Shown: positions 48,531 to 60,158, counted from the stretch's first letter. The stretch is 64,000 nucleotides of DNA from Onchidella celtica (GCA_963931925.1 OZ007569.1:46384521-46448520); one strand, 5' to 3'. Numbers and translations: made by a program. Notes: generated from the sequence alone by a model not told the origin.

Positions 48531-49266
48531 ACTTACTTTGAACTGATCAATATATTGATGTGTAGGCACTGCGTTCGGCACTAAAGAATGAACAAGTTTA
48601 GGGTATGTGATGTTTGGCAGCTCGATCGGTTGTTGGCCGGCCATCTGTCTTTTGGCAGTTTGTACAGATCAGCGTCTGCTATGCTTTGTAATGTTTGTAA
48701 CTTTGATTCTATCGGGTTTGTTTTTTTCGCAACAGGATCTAGCGAGCCTCAAATATAGGACACCACGTTTGTTGATCTTAGAGTACGTGTAAAATGGCTG
48801 CCGGGTCAAATTTCAATTCTAAACACGCTGAACCTATTAAAAAACTGCCCCCTGCTTCAATTATTGCCATTTCATAACAGTTTTCTCTTCGAGTGCTGTC
48901 GGGATGTGTGGGGCATAAATGGGTTAGGGAAATGCAACATACGACAGACAAACAAACAAACAATAACAAGAAAACAAAGCTCAAGGAACGGGCAGGGTGA
49001 AGTACATGTAGATCTATTAAATAATCACCCAGAACTTAGAAGTATTAAACAGATTTATCCCGGGCAAAGCTGCGTACTCCAGCGAGTATATATATGTTTT
49101 TCCAGTCCTTCTAGAGGACCACACCACTGACTTTAAGAGACTAAAACTTGGTACAGTGCCGGGGCAGGGGGGGGGGGGGGTGCGGGAATAATTTAACACC
49201 AGGAATAGCCTATGAGTGTCTCAGCCTGTCTGTTTACCCGTTTGCCTGTTTGTTTAATCTTGTTTG

Positions 49267-49297
<31 letters not shown>

Positions 49298-49854
49298 AAA
49301 TAATTATTAAACCGTTTGGCCTATTTTTTATAAGGGGAGCTACTTGAGAAGTTTTTTTCTTTTTAATATTATTATTCTCTTTCGAGATCTTTACTTGCGG
49401 ATGGTGGTTGGTGAGCGTGTCTGTCCTGACATTCTAGCTCACTAATTAAGTAGACGTGCTTTGTCCACACTCAAACTTCTCAACATGCCTTTCCCCAAGA
49501 ACAGTGTGCTTCGAGAACTAATGCACCCGGGATAAAGGACAAGACTACATCTAATAAACATTCAATTTGCAGTTTCCTTTCCCAGAAAGAAATGCAAAAT
49601 GAACATGAAACAAGACAGCAGATTAATAGAGACTTTTCAAGCAATTTCCGTTTTCGCACTTTCGTATTATTTAACTAAACCTAACTGTTTGGTATAACAA
49701 AGTCGGCTTCACCTGCTGGAAACGTGTAGTGTCGATGTGGGAATCGATGGAGATATCCCAAGTAAAGGTAAACACTGTGCAACATCCACTTCCTTGGGTG
49801 ATTTACGAGATGTATAGGAAAGTGGCCGCATGGTGTTCACACCTCCGTCAGCGC

Positions 49855-50012
49855 TCAGGCATGGGAGGGCATAAAGGCAGGGTAGGAGAGAGAGAGAGAC
49901 AGAGACAGTGCGAGTGGGGGGGGGTGGGGGGGAGAAGAGAGAGTGGGGAGGGTAGGAGGAGGAAGCAGGTTAATACCGGGCAACACCGGGTGCCTCGCCT
50001 AGTTATAAACAA
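49855..50012. repeat. Dispersed repeat holding the empty site of the foldback element
   Basis: 'GGGAGGGCATAAAGGCAG', a GA-rich stretch and 'CAACACCGGG' / 'GCCTCGCCTAGTTATAAA' match the two flanks of the foldback element at 52600-52698 and 55530-55562. Here CCGG (49976-49979) occurs once and uninterrupted. Confidence 0.85.
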
Positions 50013-51523
50013 TATTATTATATTATTTTACATCATCATTTTACCAGCCTGGAGTGTGAAATGAAATTGCAAAAGGAAGATAATATCCAGGCCGGTAACT
50101 CGGTTTTAACACATTTTTCAGGAGACGCAAAAATACGGAATAATTTATTGTCAAGTTTTATAGTTCCTCCTGCCATTTTGTTGTTGTTTTTTTTTAAAGT
50201 TACTCAACCCTGTCTTATAAACACAACCTGCAGACTGTCAAGGGCTACAAGCAAGCCACAGCTATCTCAGCTTTTGCACATAAAAGTTGAATTACGACAG
50301 CTTGCAATGCGGCCCTAGACATGTAATCGCTCTGCAGAGTCTGGCAACAACAATCCCTATAGCAGACATGGCATAACCATGATAGCTACACTAAAGGTAG
50401 ATATTAATCTAGCATAATAAAAAAAAAATAATTTAAAACTCGCGCCAGCCTATAGACCAGCTTTAGACAAACCTGAAAACTTTATTTGGCAACGAAATTT
50501 TGCAACAAAAATTTAAAAAAAACAATTGGACTAATCGTTTTTGCCATTCTTTATTATATTTGGAGACTTGAAATAGTGGGGAAGTATTTCTTTGAGTTTG
50601 CATATATGGTAGCTAATTTCCCCCGCAATCCATTCTTTTCCATGAACACATGACGTTGTCACTTCCTGCGATGTGTTCACTATCAAATACACTGCCCCGT
50701 AAGCAAATTATTGCCATTTCATGAAGATCTGACTGGGTACGTCGGGCATAAACGCGCAAAGGGAGTGCAGAATGACATTTCTAACACAAACAACAACAAC
50801 AGCAAAAAATAATCCTAAGGGTAGAAACACGGTGACACAGACAGTCTCAGCCAGTTGCTGCCACAGCAACACGTCAAAAATCGTGCACGCCAAAACCACT
50901 CGTGATTTCTTTAAAAAAACACCCACCCGGTTACGCTGAACACGGACAGGCACGGACAGCGACGGACAGCGACAGCCAGGAAAACTCGAATGGTACGTGC
51001 TATATTATTTCTCCTGTCTGTCTGTTTCAAAGGAGTTAAAAATACGATTCAATTATCGTTCCAAGTGAGCGTTCTTATATATTTATGTCAAGATGGTCGA
51101 AGAGAAACTGATCATTGCGGTGCAAAAAAGGCCAGCAATTTATGACAAGAGCGACAAAACTCACGCTAATCAGTGAACTTTTCCTCGTCATTCACAAGCT
51201 GTGGGAACAGATGGTGATATTCACCTAATAAAAAGCGTTTTTTTGTTGTTGTTGTTGTTAATAGGATGAACTGCATATCTTCGATGAGAAACTCGTGAAC
51301 GTCTTAATTTTCTTCGTAACCACAAAAGCAATAAGAGTTTCTTCTTCTTTGTGAGCGCCATTTTTGACAATGTTGCTGTCTCTTGCTGTCCGTTTTAATG
51401 TGACCACATTTTCACGTGCCTGTCCGTCCCTGTGGGACAGTAAGTGACTGTCCCTGTCTGTCCGTGTCACTGTGCCCGTAGCCTACAGGAACAGGCAAGG
51501 CGAAGCAGATCCGTGATATCTGT

Positions 51524-51868
51524 GGGGACAAGGTGATCTAGAGGCAAGGTGCTCGCCTCTCATGTCAAGCGTCCGGGGACAAGGTGGTCTAGGGGCAAGG
51601 TGCTCGCCTCTCATGTCAAGGGTCCCGGGTTCAAAACCCGGGCTGTGCAGGCATGTTGGAAATTGGGATTTTTCTCATATTTTCGTGTCCCTCATCCTAT
51701 TGGGGGGTAGGATCGAGTACCTAGTCTTCTCGGATAAGAACGAAAAAATTCGGAGGGCCCGTGTGCACGTTGCGCACGTTAAAGATACCATGGCAGTTAG
51801 AAATCGTAAAGAACAGGCCGAACAGGCCGCTGCCCGGGCAAAATTGAAATTAAAATTAATAGATTAAA
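51524..51868 (+). mobile_element. tRNA-derived SINE with duplicated head
   Basis: The head 'GGGGACAAGGTGGTCTAGGG' starts at 51575 and has a B-box-like GGTTCAAAACC at 51628-51638. A second, partial head with the same A-box region (51524-51574) sits directly upstream. The body contains 'GGATCGAGTACCTAGTC' and 'ACGTTAAAGATACCATGGCA', shared with the SINEs at about 21379-21850 and 57510-57822. Confidence 0.85.
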
Positions 51869-52117
51869 ATTTATCCCTATCACCCCCCATATCACCAACG
51901 AAAATTTATAATTCATTATTAAATAAATATTATATAATATATATTCAAATAATATTATAATACTTTAGAATACAAGTGGTGAGTTGTGAACTGTTGCGAG
52001 TTGTGAACTGCGCCTAACAGGCTGCGTTACAATTTGCTCTGAGATAGAGAGAGATAGAGAGAGTGAGAGAAAGAGGGTGAGAGAAAGAAAGAGAGAGTGA
52101 GAGAGATGCATATCGAG

Positions 52118-52206
52118 AGAACAAGACTTTCTGTAAAGCGCCTAGAGCAAACTCGTTTGGATTAGGCGCTATATAAATGATCTTCATTATTATTATTATT
52201 ATTATC
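52118..52206 (+). mobile_element. SINE-type 3' tail with (ATT)n
   Basis: 'TGTAAAGCGCCTAGAGC' followed by 'AGGCGCTATATAAATG' and an ATT repeat. This tail form is common in invertebrate and fish SINEs. It is about 250 bases beyond the SINE body above and may be a separate element. Confidence 0.6.
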
Positions 52207-52439
52207 TATCCAAAACTGAAACTAATTTTTTTTTTAATTCTCCGGGGCAGGGCAACTCAGCTAGTGACACAATAAAAAAGGTTCATAGTAGGATGATGGC
52301 GACAGTGACAACACTAAATGTGCGTGTTAATGATGCAATGGATATGTTTCAGTGCAGGCTAATGGTGACAGTGACTACAATAAAAGTATATGAGCAATTA
52401 GTATGAGTTGGTTTGATAGAAATTAGTCTAGAAAAAAAA

Positions 52440-52680
52440 GACATATTGATGGGGGTAAGTGGGGGAGAGAGAAAGGAGATAGGGAAAGACAGAAAGAGAG
52501 GGAGAGAGAGAGAGAGAGAAAGAGAGAGAATGGGAGGGAAAGGCAGAGGGGCAGGAATAGAGAAAGGGAAGGAAAGAGAGGGGCAGTCAGTGAAGGGGAG
52601 GGATGGGAGGGCATAAAGGCAGAGTTGGAGAGGGAGAGAGAGAGAGAGCATGGGGGAGGGAGAGAAGAGAGAGTAAGAGG
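52440..52680. repeat. GA-rich microsatellite
   Basis: Purine-rich GA/GGA tract on plus, forming the left flank of the foldback element and part of the repeat also seen at 49880-49970. Confidence 0.8.
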
Positions 52681-52698
52681 GGAGTATGTTAATCCCGG

Positions 52699-55007
52699 TG
52701 TAGCAGGCCAGATTATACCCCCGCCAGACTATACCCGGGGTTAAACTGGCCTAGCCCAGAATATCCCCCGGGGTATATTCTGGGCTAGGCCAGTTTATAC
52801 CCCGGGGTTTACTTTGGGCTAGGCCAGACTATACCCCCCCCCCCAGTCCAGATTATACCCCCTACTTTTTTTTAAAAACAAGTCAAGATCGCAGTTTATT
52901 TCAACTTTAGTTTGAATTGTCCATTATCACTGTCATCAGATATCACATTCAAGCATACATTTTTGACTCTTGTAAATTATGATACATTTAAAAGGAAATA
53001 AACATGCTTAAAAAGCATTGATATACAAAAGGATTGAAAATCCATTGAAACTGATATGATTAAACTTTAACACTAATTTTACTTGCGTCCGTTGGTATTA
53101 TTATTGTTTTGGTTTTTTTATAATTAGTTGTCCATGAGTTAAACATGCATTGTGATTTTTTTGTTTGGGCCAATCACTAACATAATTATACTTAGTGGCA
53201 AGGTATGAACTAATTATAAGACTCATAAGTGTAAAGTTATCTGAATTTTATTTTAATTTTTGAAAATCAGAAATGTGCTTGATATGTCGGAACAATTAGA
53301 TCTACATACAAAGTTACACTGATACAGAGAGAAAGGCCAGGAAAGAATACATAGTGAAAAAAAACAACAACAACATTTTAACAACTGAACTGGCAGATGG
53401 TGCAATTCCATCATCCAGCAGACATTAAATACTTCACACAAAACTAAATACATACTAAAATTGTTTCACATAATGAATTTAACCTGTCTAGATCTAGTTG
53501 AAACGTTACAGAAAGCTAACCAGTAATATACAATAATAACAATAAGAACACCAAATCATCTTATTTACTCTTGAAAATAAAAAGAATATAATCAATATCA
53601 GAATCACCATCATTTTGGAATAATATAAAGATAAGAGGGAATATAAAAATGACCTACACATCATTCTAGACTCTATAAGCAGCAATAATATATGTGTGTA
53701 TGTACCAAGCACATGTAAAAAAAAATGTGTTAAATCTTTTCAACTATTCAAGTAGAACTGGACTGAAAGCTTTAGCGAAGTAGCTTTGATAGTCATGCAA
53801 AATGATAGATTAAATCCACTGAGACAACAGTGCATTGCAGAAAGTAATTACAGTATGTTATGGCAAAAATTCAATGAATCATGTTGCATGAACATGTCTT
53901 GTTAGTAAATTCTTTGATAGCATATTTGTAGAAATGTATACATTTTATGTAGCTCATGGTTTAAGGCACTGGATTACTTTCACTCACATTCGTTGGCATG
54001 TTGTAGTTGTTTTTGTAGTTGGTTGCCATTGAGTAAAATTTGCACGGTACTGTTTGTTTGGCACTGACATACACTTAGTCCCAATGGATGAAATAATTAA
54101 CGGACTCATAAAAATGAAGTCATTTTAAATATTTTTTTGTGTACAAATACACAGTTGTTAAATCCCTTGCCAAGGGACGTGTTAATCTTAGGAAGGTAAA
54201 GACGGACAAGGTCTTCTTTTTCTATTATTATTATTTCACTCGCGAGTGACATACCCTTATTCACTATAATACATAGGTTCAATCTTTCAAAAGCTTTGCA
54301 AACTAATCCAGTGTCTTAAACCGTAATGTACATGAAATGTATATCTTTCTACAAATAACCTATCAAAGAATGATACTCACTAACAAGAAATACTGTTAAT
54401 GTAACATGATCCATTGAATTTTGCCTCAACATGCTATAGATCTAATTACCTTTTACAATGCACTACTTTTGTCTCTGTGGACTTACTCTGTCGGCCTACA
54501 CAACTGTCAAGGCTATTTCACTAAAGCTTTCTGTCCAGTTTTACTTGAATATTTGAAAAGATTTAACACATTTTTTATATATAGTTGATACACATACATT
54601 GCTGCTTATAAATTCTAGAATGATTTGTAGGCATACGCTGCCATTTTTACACTCCCTCTCATATCTTTGCAATTTCCAAGATGATGATGATGATTTTGAT
54701 ATTGATATTTCTCTATATTTTCAAGAGTAAATAACATGATTTCGTGTTCTTATTGTTATCATTATTACTGGTTACCATTCTGTAATGTTTCAAGTGGATC
54801 TGGACAGGTGGAGTTCATCAGTCGCAAACATTTAGTGCCTATTTAGTTTTATGTCTGCTGGATGATGGAATTGCACTATCTGTCAGTTGGATTATCATTA
54901 TATTTTTGTTTTTTTTTTTCTGTGTGTTCTTTTCTGGCCTTTTCTCTCTAGATCATTGTAACAAAAAATACAATGCATGTTTTTACTCATGGCCAACCAA
55001 CTATCAA

Positions 55008-55041
<34 letters not shown>

Positions 55042-55529
55042 TCATCAACACACACGAGTGAAATTAATGCTGAAGTCTAACCATGTCAGTTTGAATGGAT
55101 AGTCAACTCTTTTGTATATCAATGCATTTTAATGCATGTTTGTTCCTTCTAAAATGTATCATGATTTAAAGGAGTCGAGAATGTATGTATGTACATCAAA
55201 GTAAACTAAGGCTGAAATAAACTGTTATTATTATTTTCTCTAAATTGCATTATGTCTTGTTGGTGTCAAGAATGTGTTCATGTATGTATTAATATGATAT
55301 CTGATGACAGTGATGAAGAACAGGCTGAAATAAACTGTGGTCTTGACTTGTTTTTAAAGAAAAAGCAGGGGGTATAATCTGGACTGGGGGGGTATAGTCT
55401 GGCCTAGCCCAAAGTAACCCCGGGGTATAAACTGGCCTAGCCCAGAATATACCCCGGGGTATATTCTGGGCTAGGCCAGTTTAACCCCGGGTATATTCTG
55501 GGCGGGGGGGTATATTTTGGCCTGTTACA
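52699..55529. mobile_element. 2.83-kb foldback DNA element (near-complete palindrome)
   Basis: The ends are TGTAGCAGGCCA and its inverse TGGCCTGTTACA, with CCGG on both sides (52695-52698, 55530-55533). Inverted matches continue inward for almost the whole length: 'TTTAAAAACAAGTCAAGA' at about 52872 against 55346; 'GGTGCAATTCCATCATCCAG' at about 53399 against 54870; 'AATCATCTTATTTACTCTTG' at about 53553 against 54727; 'TTTGTAGAAATGTATACATT' at about 53926 against 54340. The centre is near 54110-54170. The outer 170 bp of each arm are GGGGTATA-rich subrepeats, including a perfect 50-bp palindrome at 55431-55480. I find no coding frame, so it is a non-autonomous foldback transposon of unknown superfamily. 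Confidence 0.88.
55010..55042. repeat. (AAT)n microsatellite
   Basis: Pure AAT repeat inside the right arm of the foldback element, without a counterpart in the left arm. Confidence 0.9.
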
Positions 55530-55930
55530 CCGGGCAACACCGGGGGCCTCGCCTAGTTATAAATAAAGTTTCCTTATAGTCTTTGAGTCACACCGGAGAT
55601 GTGTCCAAATATTTATACAATACTGAGGGAGAAATACTGCTCCCCCCCCCCCCCTTCAAGTATGTAAAAATTTTGCATGACTGTCTTTAGTCAGTCTCTC
55701 CACCTGCTGTACTTCTGTTTTCCTAAGCAACAACCCGATGTCCGGCGCACTAACTGCTTTCGTCTGGAGAATGTTATAAAAAATTAATTTTTGTATTTTG
55801 TATTTTGTATACTTCTTTAATCCCATTTGGGAAATTTGCTTCAGTGTTATCAAAGATACTGCGCTAGAATTGACAACATGAGACAGCGACTGAGCCTGTG
55901 CTTTTAGCATGCACAGATTTCTCACCGCAA

Positions 55931-56022
55931 CCTATAGCGAGAAACGCGCAGAGGTCATGAACAGTGCCCTATTTTACAAAGCCAATATTGAATTTTGTTC
56001 ACTGTTCACCTATCGCTATAGG
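55931..56022. repeat. Short inverted pair CCTATAGCGA / TCGCTATAGG
   Basis: Ten-base inverted repeats at 55931-55940 and 56013-56022, with 'GAACAGTG'-like matches further in. It overlaps the 19-bp inverted repeat below and may be a small MITE or a promoter hairpin. Confidence 0.45.
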
Positions 56023-56088
56023 TAGAATGCGCATATTTCACTTTACTTCCGGGTCCGCCATGTTGTTTGGCTAGACCTGTCCACAACA

Positions 56089-56310
56089 ATGGAGGAATGC
56101 AGTGTAGAAGACGCTAAAGTAAGCCATTTGGACCCAGTCAGTCGGGCCAGGTACGAAGAAAAAATTGCAAAAGTAAAAGGACTCGATCCTTATAGCATCC
56201 CTGACACCAGCTGGACCCAGAAAGACTTTCCGGCGGTCACATTTCCAGACATTGTGGCCTATCTAGTGTGCACCACGAGTTTTTACACCTACAATAATGG
56301 GGGAATTCCC
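56089..56310 (+). CDS. Unknown N-terminal exon or truncated gene
   Basis: The frame starts 'MEECSVEDAKVSHLDPVSRA' and reads 'GLDPYSIPDTSWTQKDFP' and 'FPDIVAYLVCTTSFYT'. This DPY..., W..., 'DI..YLV...S.YT' pattern resembles the N-terminal region of large uncharacterised proteins expanded in many invertebrates, some with a C-terminal YqaJ-like nuclease domain (recollection, not verified). After 'FYT' the resemblance ends, no splice donor follows, and a stop comes at 56350. It could therefore be a truncated copy. A YY1-like motif is about 20 bases upstream of the ATG. Confidence 0.45.
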
Positions 56311-56816
56311 CCAACCTATCTGTGGCAGCTCAGTTTTGCCTTGTCATTTTAACATAAAATTTTATCAAATTAAATTACACTGTATCATTAAGCAACAGTA
56401 ATCTGAAAGGACAACATGTTGAACTTGTTTAAAATGGATGAAATCAGGCCTACTAGATCTAGGATCTTGATCAGTGCAGTTCAGAAGGAATTTACTGAAT
56501 CTGCTTACCTCCAGAAAACACACTAACAAGTAGGATGTTCTTAATGATTCAACTTGAAAGAAATTCACAACTAACCCAGTTCCAAAACCTACTACCGAAC
56601 TGCCTGGTCCTAACCGTTAATTCTGTCAAACACCTACCTTCACTCGGATATAATATATTGCTCTAGAGCCTTAGGCTAGATCTATCTGGCCTGCAATATC
56701 GTGCAATACACGTAGCCTATGGAGATCTAGATCTAGCTCTCCTGCGACGAAAATAACAGGCTTAGTTTTATCACATTATTCAATTAAGATGTAAAATGAT
56801 GCTTACCTGAGACGAA

Positions 56817-57026
56817 GTGCTCGGCACAAACAAAATGGTGCGGCTTCAGAGTTTTGGAGTCAATTCCCTTTCTGTTCACTGCCTTCAACCACAGACGACA
56901 TCGATGTTCCGTTAATTCTGCCACTTCCTTTCCCTCCTTAACACGGACGCTAGGGAATCTGAACATCTTACAGCCACCCTTTCCACCCTTGTTGCTGCAA
57001 CCAACAACGATGCATTTCGCTATCAT
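56817..57026 (-). CDS. THAP-domain protein, first exon
   Basis: From the ATG at 57026 the frame reads 'MIAKCIVVGCSNKGGKGGCK', 'MFRFPSV', 'RLWLKAVNRKGI' and 'HHFVCAEHFVSG', then a consensus donor GTAAGC at 56811-56816. The C-x4-C pair, the F-x-FP motif and the C-x2-H ending are the zinc-binding and core residues of a THAP domain, a DNA-binding finger found in host regulators and in P-element/Kolobok transposases. Later exons were not recognised to the left. It faces the ORF at 56089, and both start next to the same promoter-like sequence in opposite orientation. Whether it is a host gene or part of a transposon is open. Confidence 0.7.
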
Positions 57027-57280
57027 TGTAACTGTTTTAATATCCAAGTGGAATTCATCACGCCTCGCACTCACTTGAATCGACTCCACTGGCCAAACAA
57101 CATGGCGGAAAACCAAAACGAAACCACTATGTGACGTCATGCGCATTCTACCTATAGGCCTTGATTTGCGTCACTTGTTGTGGAATTATAACCTCAGTTG
57201 CGGTGGGGAAAACCTTGGCTATTTTTTTTATATTTTAGTCGCAGTAGGACTGTCACAATTTTGCACCATAAATTTACCAT

Positions 57281-57321
57281 TATATCAGAGAGTATAGATA
57301 TATACTCTCTGATTATATCAA
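57281..57321. repeat. Hairpin palindrome around TATACTCTCTGAT
   Basis: 'ATCAGAGAGTATA' and 'TATACTCTCTGAT' are separated by a few bases, giving a short strong hairpin. No clear role. Confidence 0.7.
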
Positions 57322-57509
57322 GCATTCTTTTCATCCAATGCGCCATAGACCTCGCCCCCGATCAGCGCGCAAATTGTGTGCACGGTTTTTCTTAGTAGTG
57401 CGAAGAAGACAGTGTCTCATCTTGTCGTTGCTAATTATCTTTAATGTTATTGACACCCAGTTACAACAGTGCAGCATCGGTAGGCGTATTTTGGGGGGGG
57501 GGGGGGGAG

Positions 57510-57822
57510 GAGGGAGTGATACTGATAAATTTTATTTAATTTTGCCCCGGCAGCGGACTGTTCGGCCTGCTCTTTTCGATTTCCGTCTGCCAAGGTATCT
57601 TTAACCTGGGCACCGTGCATACAGGCCCTCCGAGTTTTTTCGTCCTTATCCGAGAAGTCTATGAGATCGAGCTTACCTCCATATGATCAGGGACAGGAAA
57701 ATATATATATACTGAGAAAAATCCCAAAATTCCAACATGCCGACTCCAACAGGGATTCGAACCCGGTACCCTCGGCATGAGAGGCGAGCATCTTGTCTCT
57801 AGACCACTGTGTCCTCATTTTG
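57510..57822 (-). mobile_element. tRNA-derived SINE, older copy
   Basis: On minus it follows the same order as 51575-51868: tRNA-like head (B box within 'GGGTTCGAATCCC' type sequence at about 57752), body, then 'AAAGATACCTTGGCAG' and a G-rich end. It is more diverged than the other two copies. Confidence 0.8.
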
Positions 57823-58235
57823 ATAGTAGCCTAGTGAAGGTCCTCAAAGATTGAAAGCCAGAATTCATGTTCGTTTCATTTTTATATTATTGTATACTTT
57901 CTTTTTAAAGTCGGGGTTTATAGAAAAAACATTTATTTTTTTTGCCACATTTTAGAACTTGTCCCGAGGGTGTGACTTTGATAGCTACAAGGCGACAAAG
58001 GACGTCCAGGATCTAAATGTTGTTGTTGGTTATCTATACAAATCACAATTGTTGCTACCGTACATTATTAATGTTTTTCACAGATTTTTTCTGACCACTA
58101 ACGCCACTGACCTGACAGTTAGCCTAAATTCAATGTGGCCAAGGATCGTGCAATTTGCCTATCTCAAGATGACCAGTCATTGGCCCAGAAAGGTCACCCG
58201 TCAAAATCTACAGTTCCGTTGTTGAAATTTTAACC
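57823..58235. other. Unassigned stretch with one short ORF
   Basis: A frame at 57959-58225 opens after 'CCACATTTTAG', a possible splice acceptor, but shows no domain I recognise. Nothing else was seen. Confidence 0.35.
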
Positions 58236-58238
58236 GAT

Positions 58239-58294
<56 letters not shown>

Positions 58295-58425
58295 TGTCTC
58301 TCTCTCTCTGCCTCTCTCTCTCTCTGTCTCTCTCTCTCTCTGTCTCTCTCTCTCTCTCTCTCGCTCACTGTCTGTCTCCCTATCTCTCTCTATCTATCTA
58401 ACTATCTCTCAATCTATCTCAAACA
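58236..58425. repeat. (CT)n microsatellite
   Basis: Nearly pure CT with GT interruptions, ending in CTAT repeats. Confidence 0.95.
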
Positions 58426-58843
58426 CAATCTATTGCTTACATTCTTATGCTAGACATACATTGCATGCATAGGCACAGACACATAATATACTATAAGGCA
58501 GAAATTAAAAAATAATGTCTGCTAAGTTTGAGTCATATCAGAACAAAAGCTGCCTGGACAAATAGACAGACGTAAAACTGCATATTTTAGTATATATGGA
58601 TTAAACTGGGCTCTGTCTGGTGGAAAGTTCTGGAATGTAGCGTGGGTCTGGCCAGCTCTAACACTGTGCAAAAATTCTGGACACCCATGAGAACTATGTG
58701 GGTCGCTGACAGTTGTTTATCAAGGGCCGTTGGTCACTGAAGGCCGAGGGACAACGTAAACGCCACCAGAAGGGTGCAATGGGACCGCTGCCGTCTTCAA
58801 TTTGCTTGGAGCTGTGAGCGAAGACTTCATTCTCGGATGGTCA

Positions 58844-59033
58844 GTGGCGGATCTACCATGAAACTAACAAGCTTCAGTGGCCCTGGGGGGGGGGGGAGGC
58901 TGAAGGAACTTTTTTAATGAGTGAATTTTGGATGTTGTCCTACAGTTGCAGGTTGCGAAGGGACCTTATAACAGTTCAAGGTTCAGGGGCCCGAAAATGT
59001 AGGTCCACTACTGCGAGTAATGTCAGCATTACA
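58844..59033. mobile_element. hAT-like MITE
   Basis: The left end CAGTGGCGGATCTACCATG and the inverse of the right end (CAGTAGTGGACCTACAT) form imperfect terminal inverted repeats of the common hAT type. The length of about 190 bp suits a MITE. The 8-base flanks (CGGATGGT, CGAGTAAT) agree only partly. Just left (about 58780-58830), 'RLQFAWS' in one frame hints at an older Tc1-like remnant. Confidence 0.45.
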
Positions 59034-59518
59034 AGACAACTGCGTCTACAATCAACACCTATTTAATCTTAGATCACACTGAATTCGTTGGCATTAACAA
59101 AGACAAGAAAATAAATCCAGAAGCCAGTCCTATAGAGAGAGATAACATGAAATGCATGAGAGCAAGACTGGCCTATCGGACCGTGCAGTGGTTCAAGAAC
59201 CTTGCAGGTCAGCTGTACAACTGGACTTGAAATCAGTACAATGTGCTAAAGGCCATTGTTCCAGATTCTTAAAGGCGTTTGTTTCTGAACTAGTTTATAG
59301 TGACTTTTATTGTGAAGTGATCTAGATGCAGTTGTATATATACCACTGATCACCGCAATACTGGCACCTTAGAGTTTGCAGTATGACAAGTAGATTCGTT
59401 GAGAAAATGTACGAGCGTAAGGGGTTAAGTTCCTCCGATGATGGTAGAATTATAAGACAAAGAAAACACAACCGTCCTTATTCTATTTGCAGAGAGAACG
59501 AGGGAGAGAAAGAGGGAG

Positions 59519-59662
59519 TCTGTCTGTCTGTCTGTTTCTGTGTGTGTGTGTGTGCGTGCGTGCGTGCTTGTAGGTGTATGTGTGTAAGCGTCTGTGTGTG
59601 CGCAGGTCTGTGTGCGTGTATACGTGTGTGTGTGTGTGTGTACGTGTGTGTGCGCGCGGTTA
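59519..59662. repeat. (TG)n / (CTGT)n microsatellite
   Basis: Alternating TG with CGTG interruptions. The open frames across it are artefacts of the repeat. Confidence 0.93.
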
Positions 59663-59988
59663 AGGTGGGGGAAAATGAAGTGACAAATAAATTGTGTAAG
59701 AATGAACGAATCATACAGAGTTAATGTTTTGTAGGGGGGAGAAAAAAAAACGATAAAAGAAGACGAGGGGAGGATGGGAAAGAATTCCCTCCCTTGACAG
59801 CTGACAAAACTGCCCCTGTCAGAAACCTATTGGCCCAAAACCCACCGACCTGAATGTCAAACTCTATGGTGCTCTTCCAGAAGTGCAGAAAACCGTAGAT
59901 TTTCTTAAAAGAACAAATCTGCAGGTTTAGATTTGGTGAACGAAAGAAGAAGATGTAGAAGAAGATCAGGATCATGTGTTCAGGTTAA

Positions 59989-60158
59989 GACAGTGTTTCT
60001 CAAGTTGGGCGTACCAGTGTTTTGATGGGGAGTGGGACTTCAGAATGTGGAGCAGGGAAATGATATACTGTAAACTGTCTTTGTCCAATTATGGGGCGCG
60101 CACATTTTTTCTGGAATTGAAGTGGGGTGTGGGACAAAAAAAGATTGAGAACGCTGTA
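59989..60158. mobile_element. Possible hAT MITE
   Basis: CAGTGTTTCTCAAG on the left and TTGAGAACGCTG on the right form imperfect terminal inverted repeats like Charlie-type hAT ends. No target duplication could be matched. Confidence 0.35.

Larger units (their letters stand above)
56016..57158. repeat. Inverted promoter-like repeats enclosing two inward-facing ORFs
   Basis: CTATAGGTAGAATGCGCAT is at 56016-56034 and its exact inverse is at 57140-57158. Further in, CCGCCATGTTGTTTGGC (56055-56071) and its exact inverse (57092-57108) are found. The second motif contains the CCGCCATnTTG core known as a YY1 site in initiator regions. An ORF starts inward from each end. Confidence 0.75.

Noticed and set aside
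48778-49000. Possible gene with similarity to 50690-50800
   Set aside because: Both share 'TTATTGCCATTTCAT' and 'GGGCATAAA' phrases, which suggests an old dispersed repeat, but I could not define borders or coding content.
51575-51650. tRNA gene
   Set aside because: The B box is good, but the sequence continues into a shared SINE body and recurs in two other SINEs. No clean cloverleaf or terminator was seen.
51562-51867. 101-codon ORF
   Set aside because: It lies entirely in the SINE, and the reading frame is not kept in the other copies.
59383-59724. Cys/Val-rich and Thr/His-rich ORFs
   Set aside because: They are frame artefacts of the TG microsatellite.
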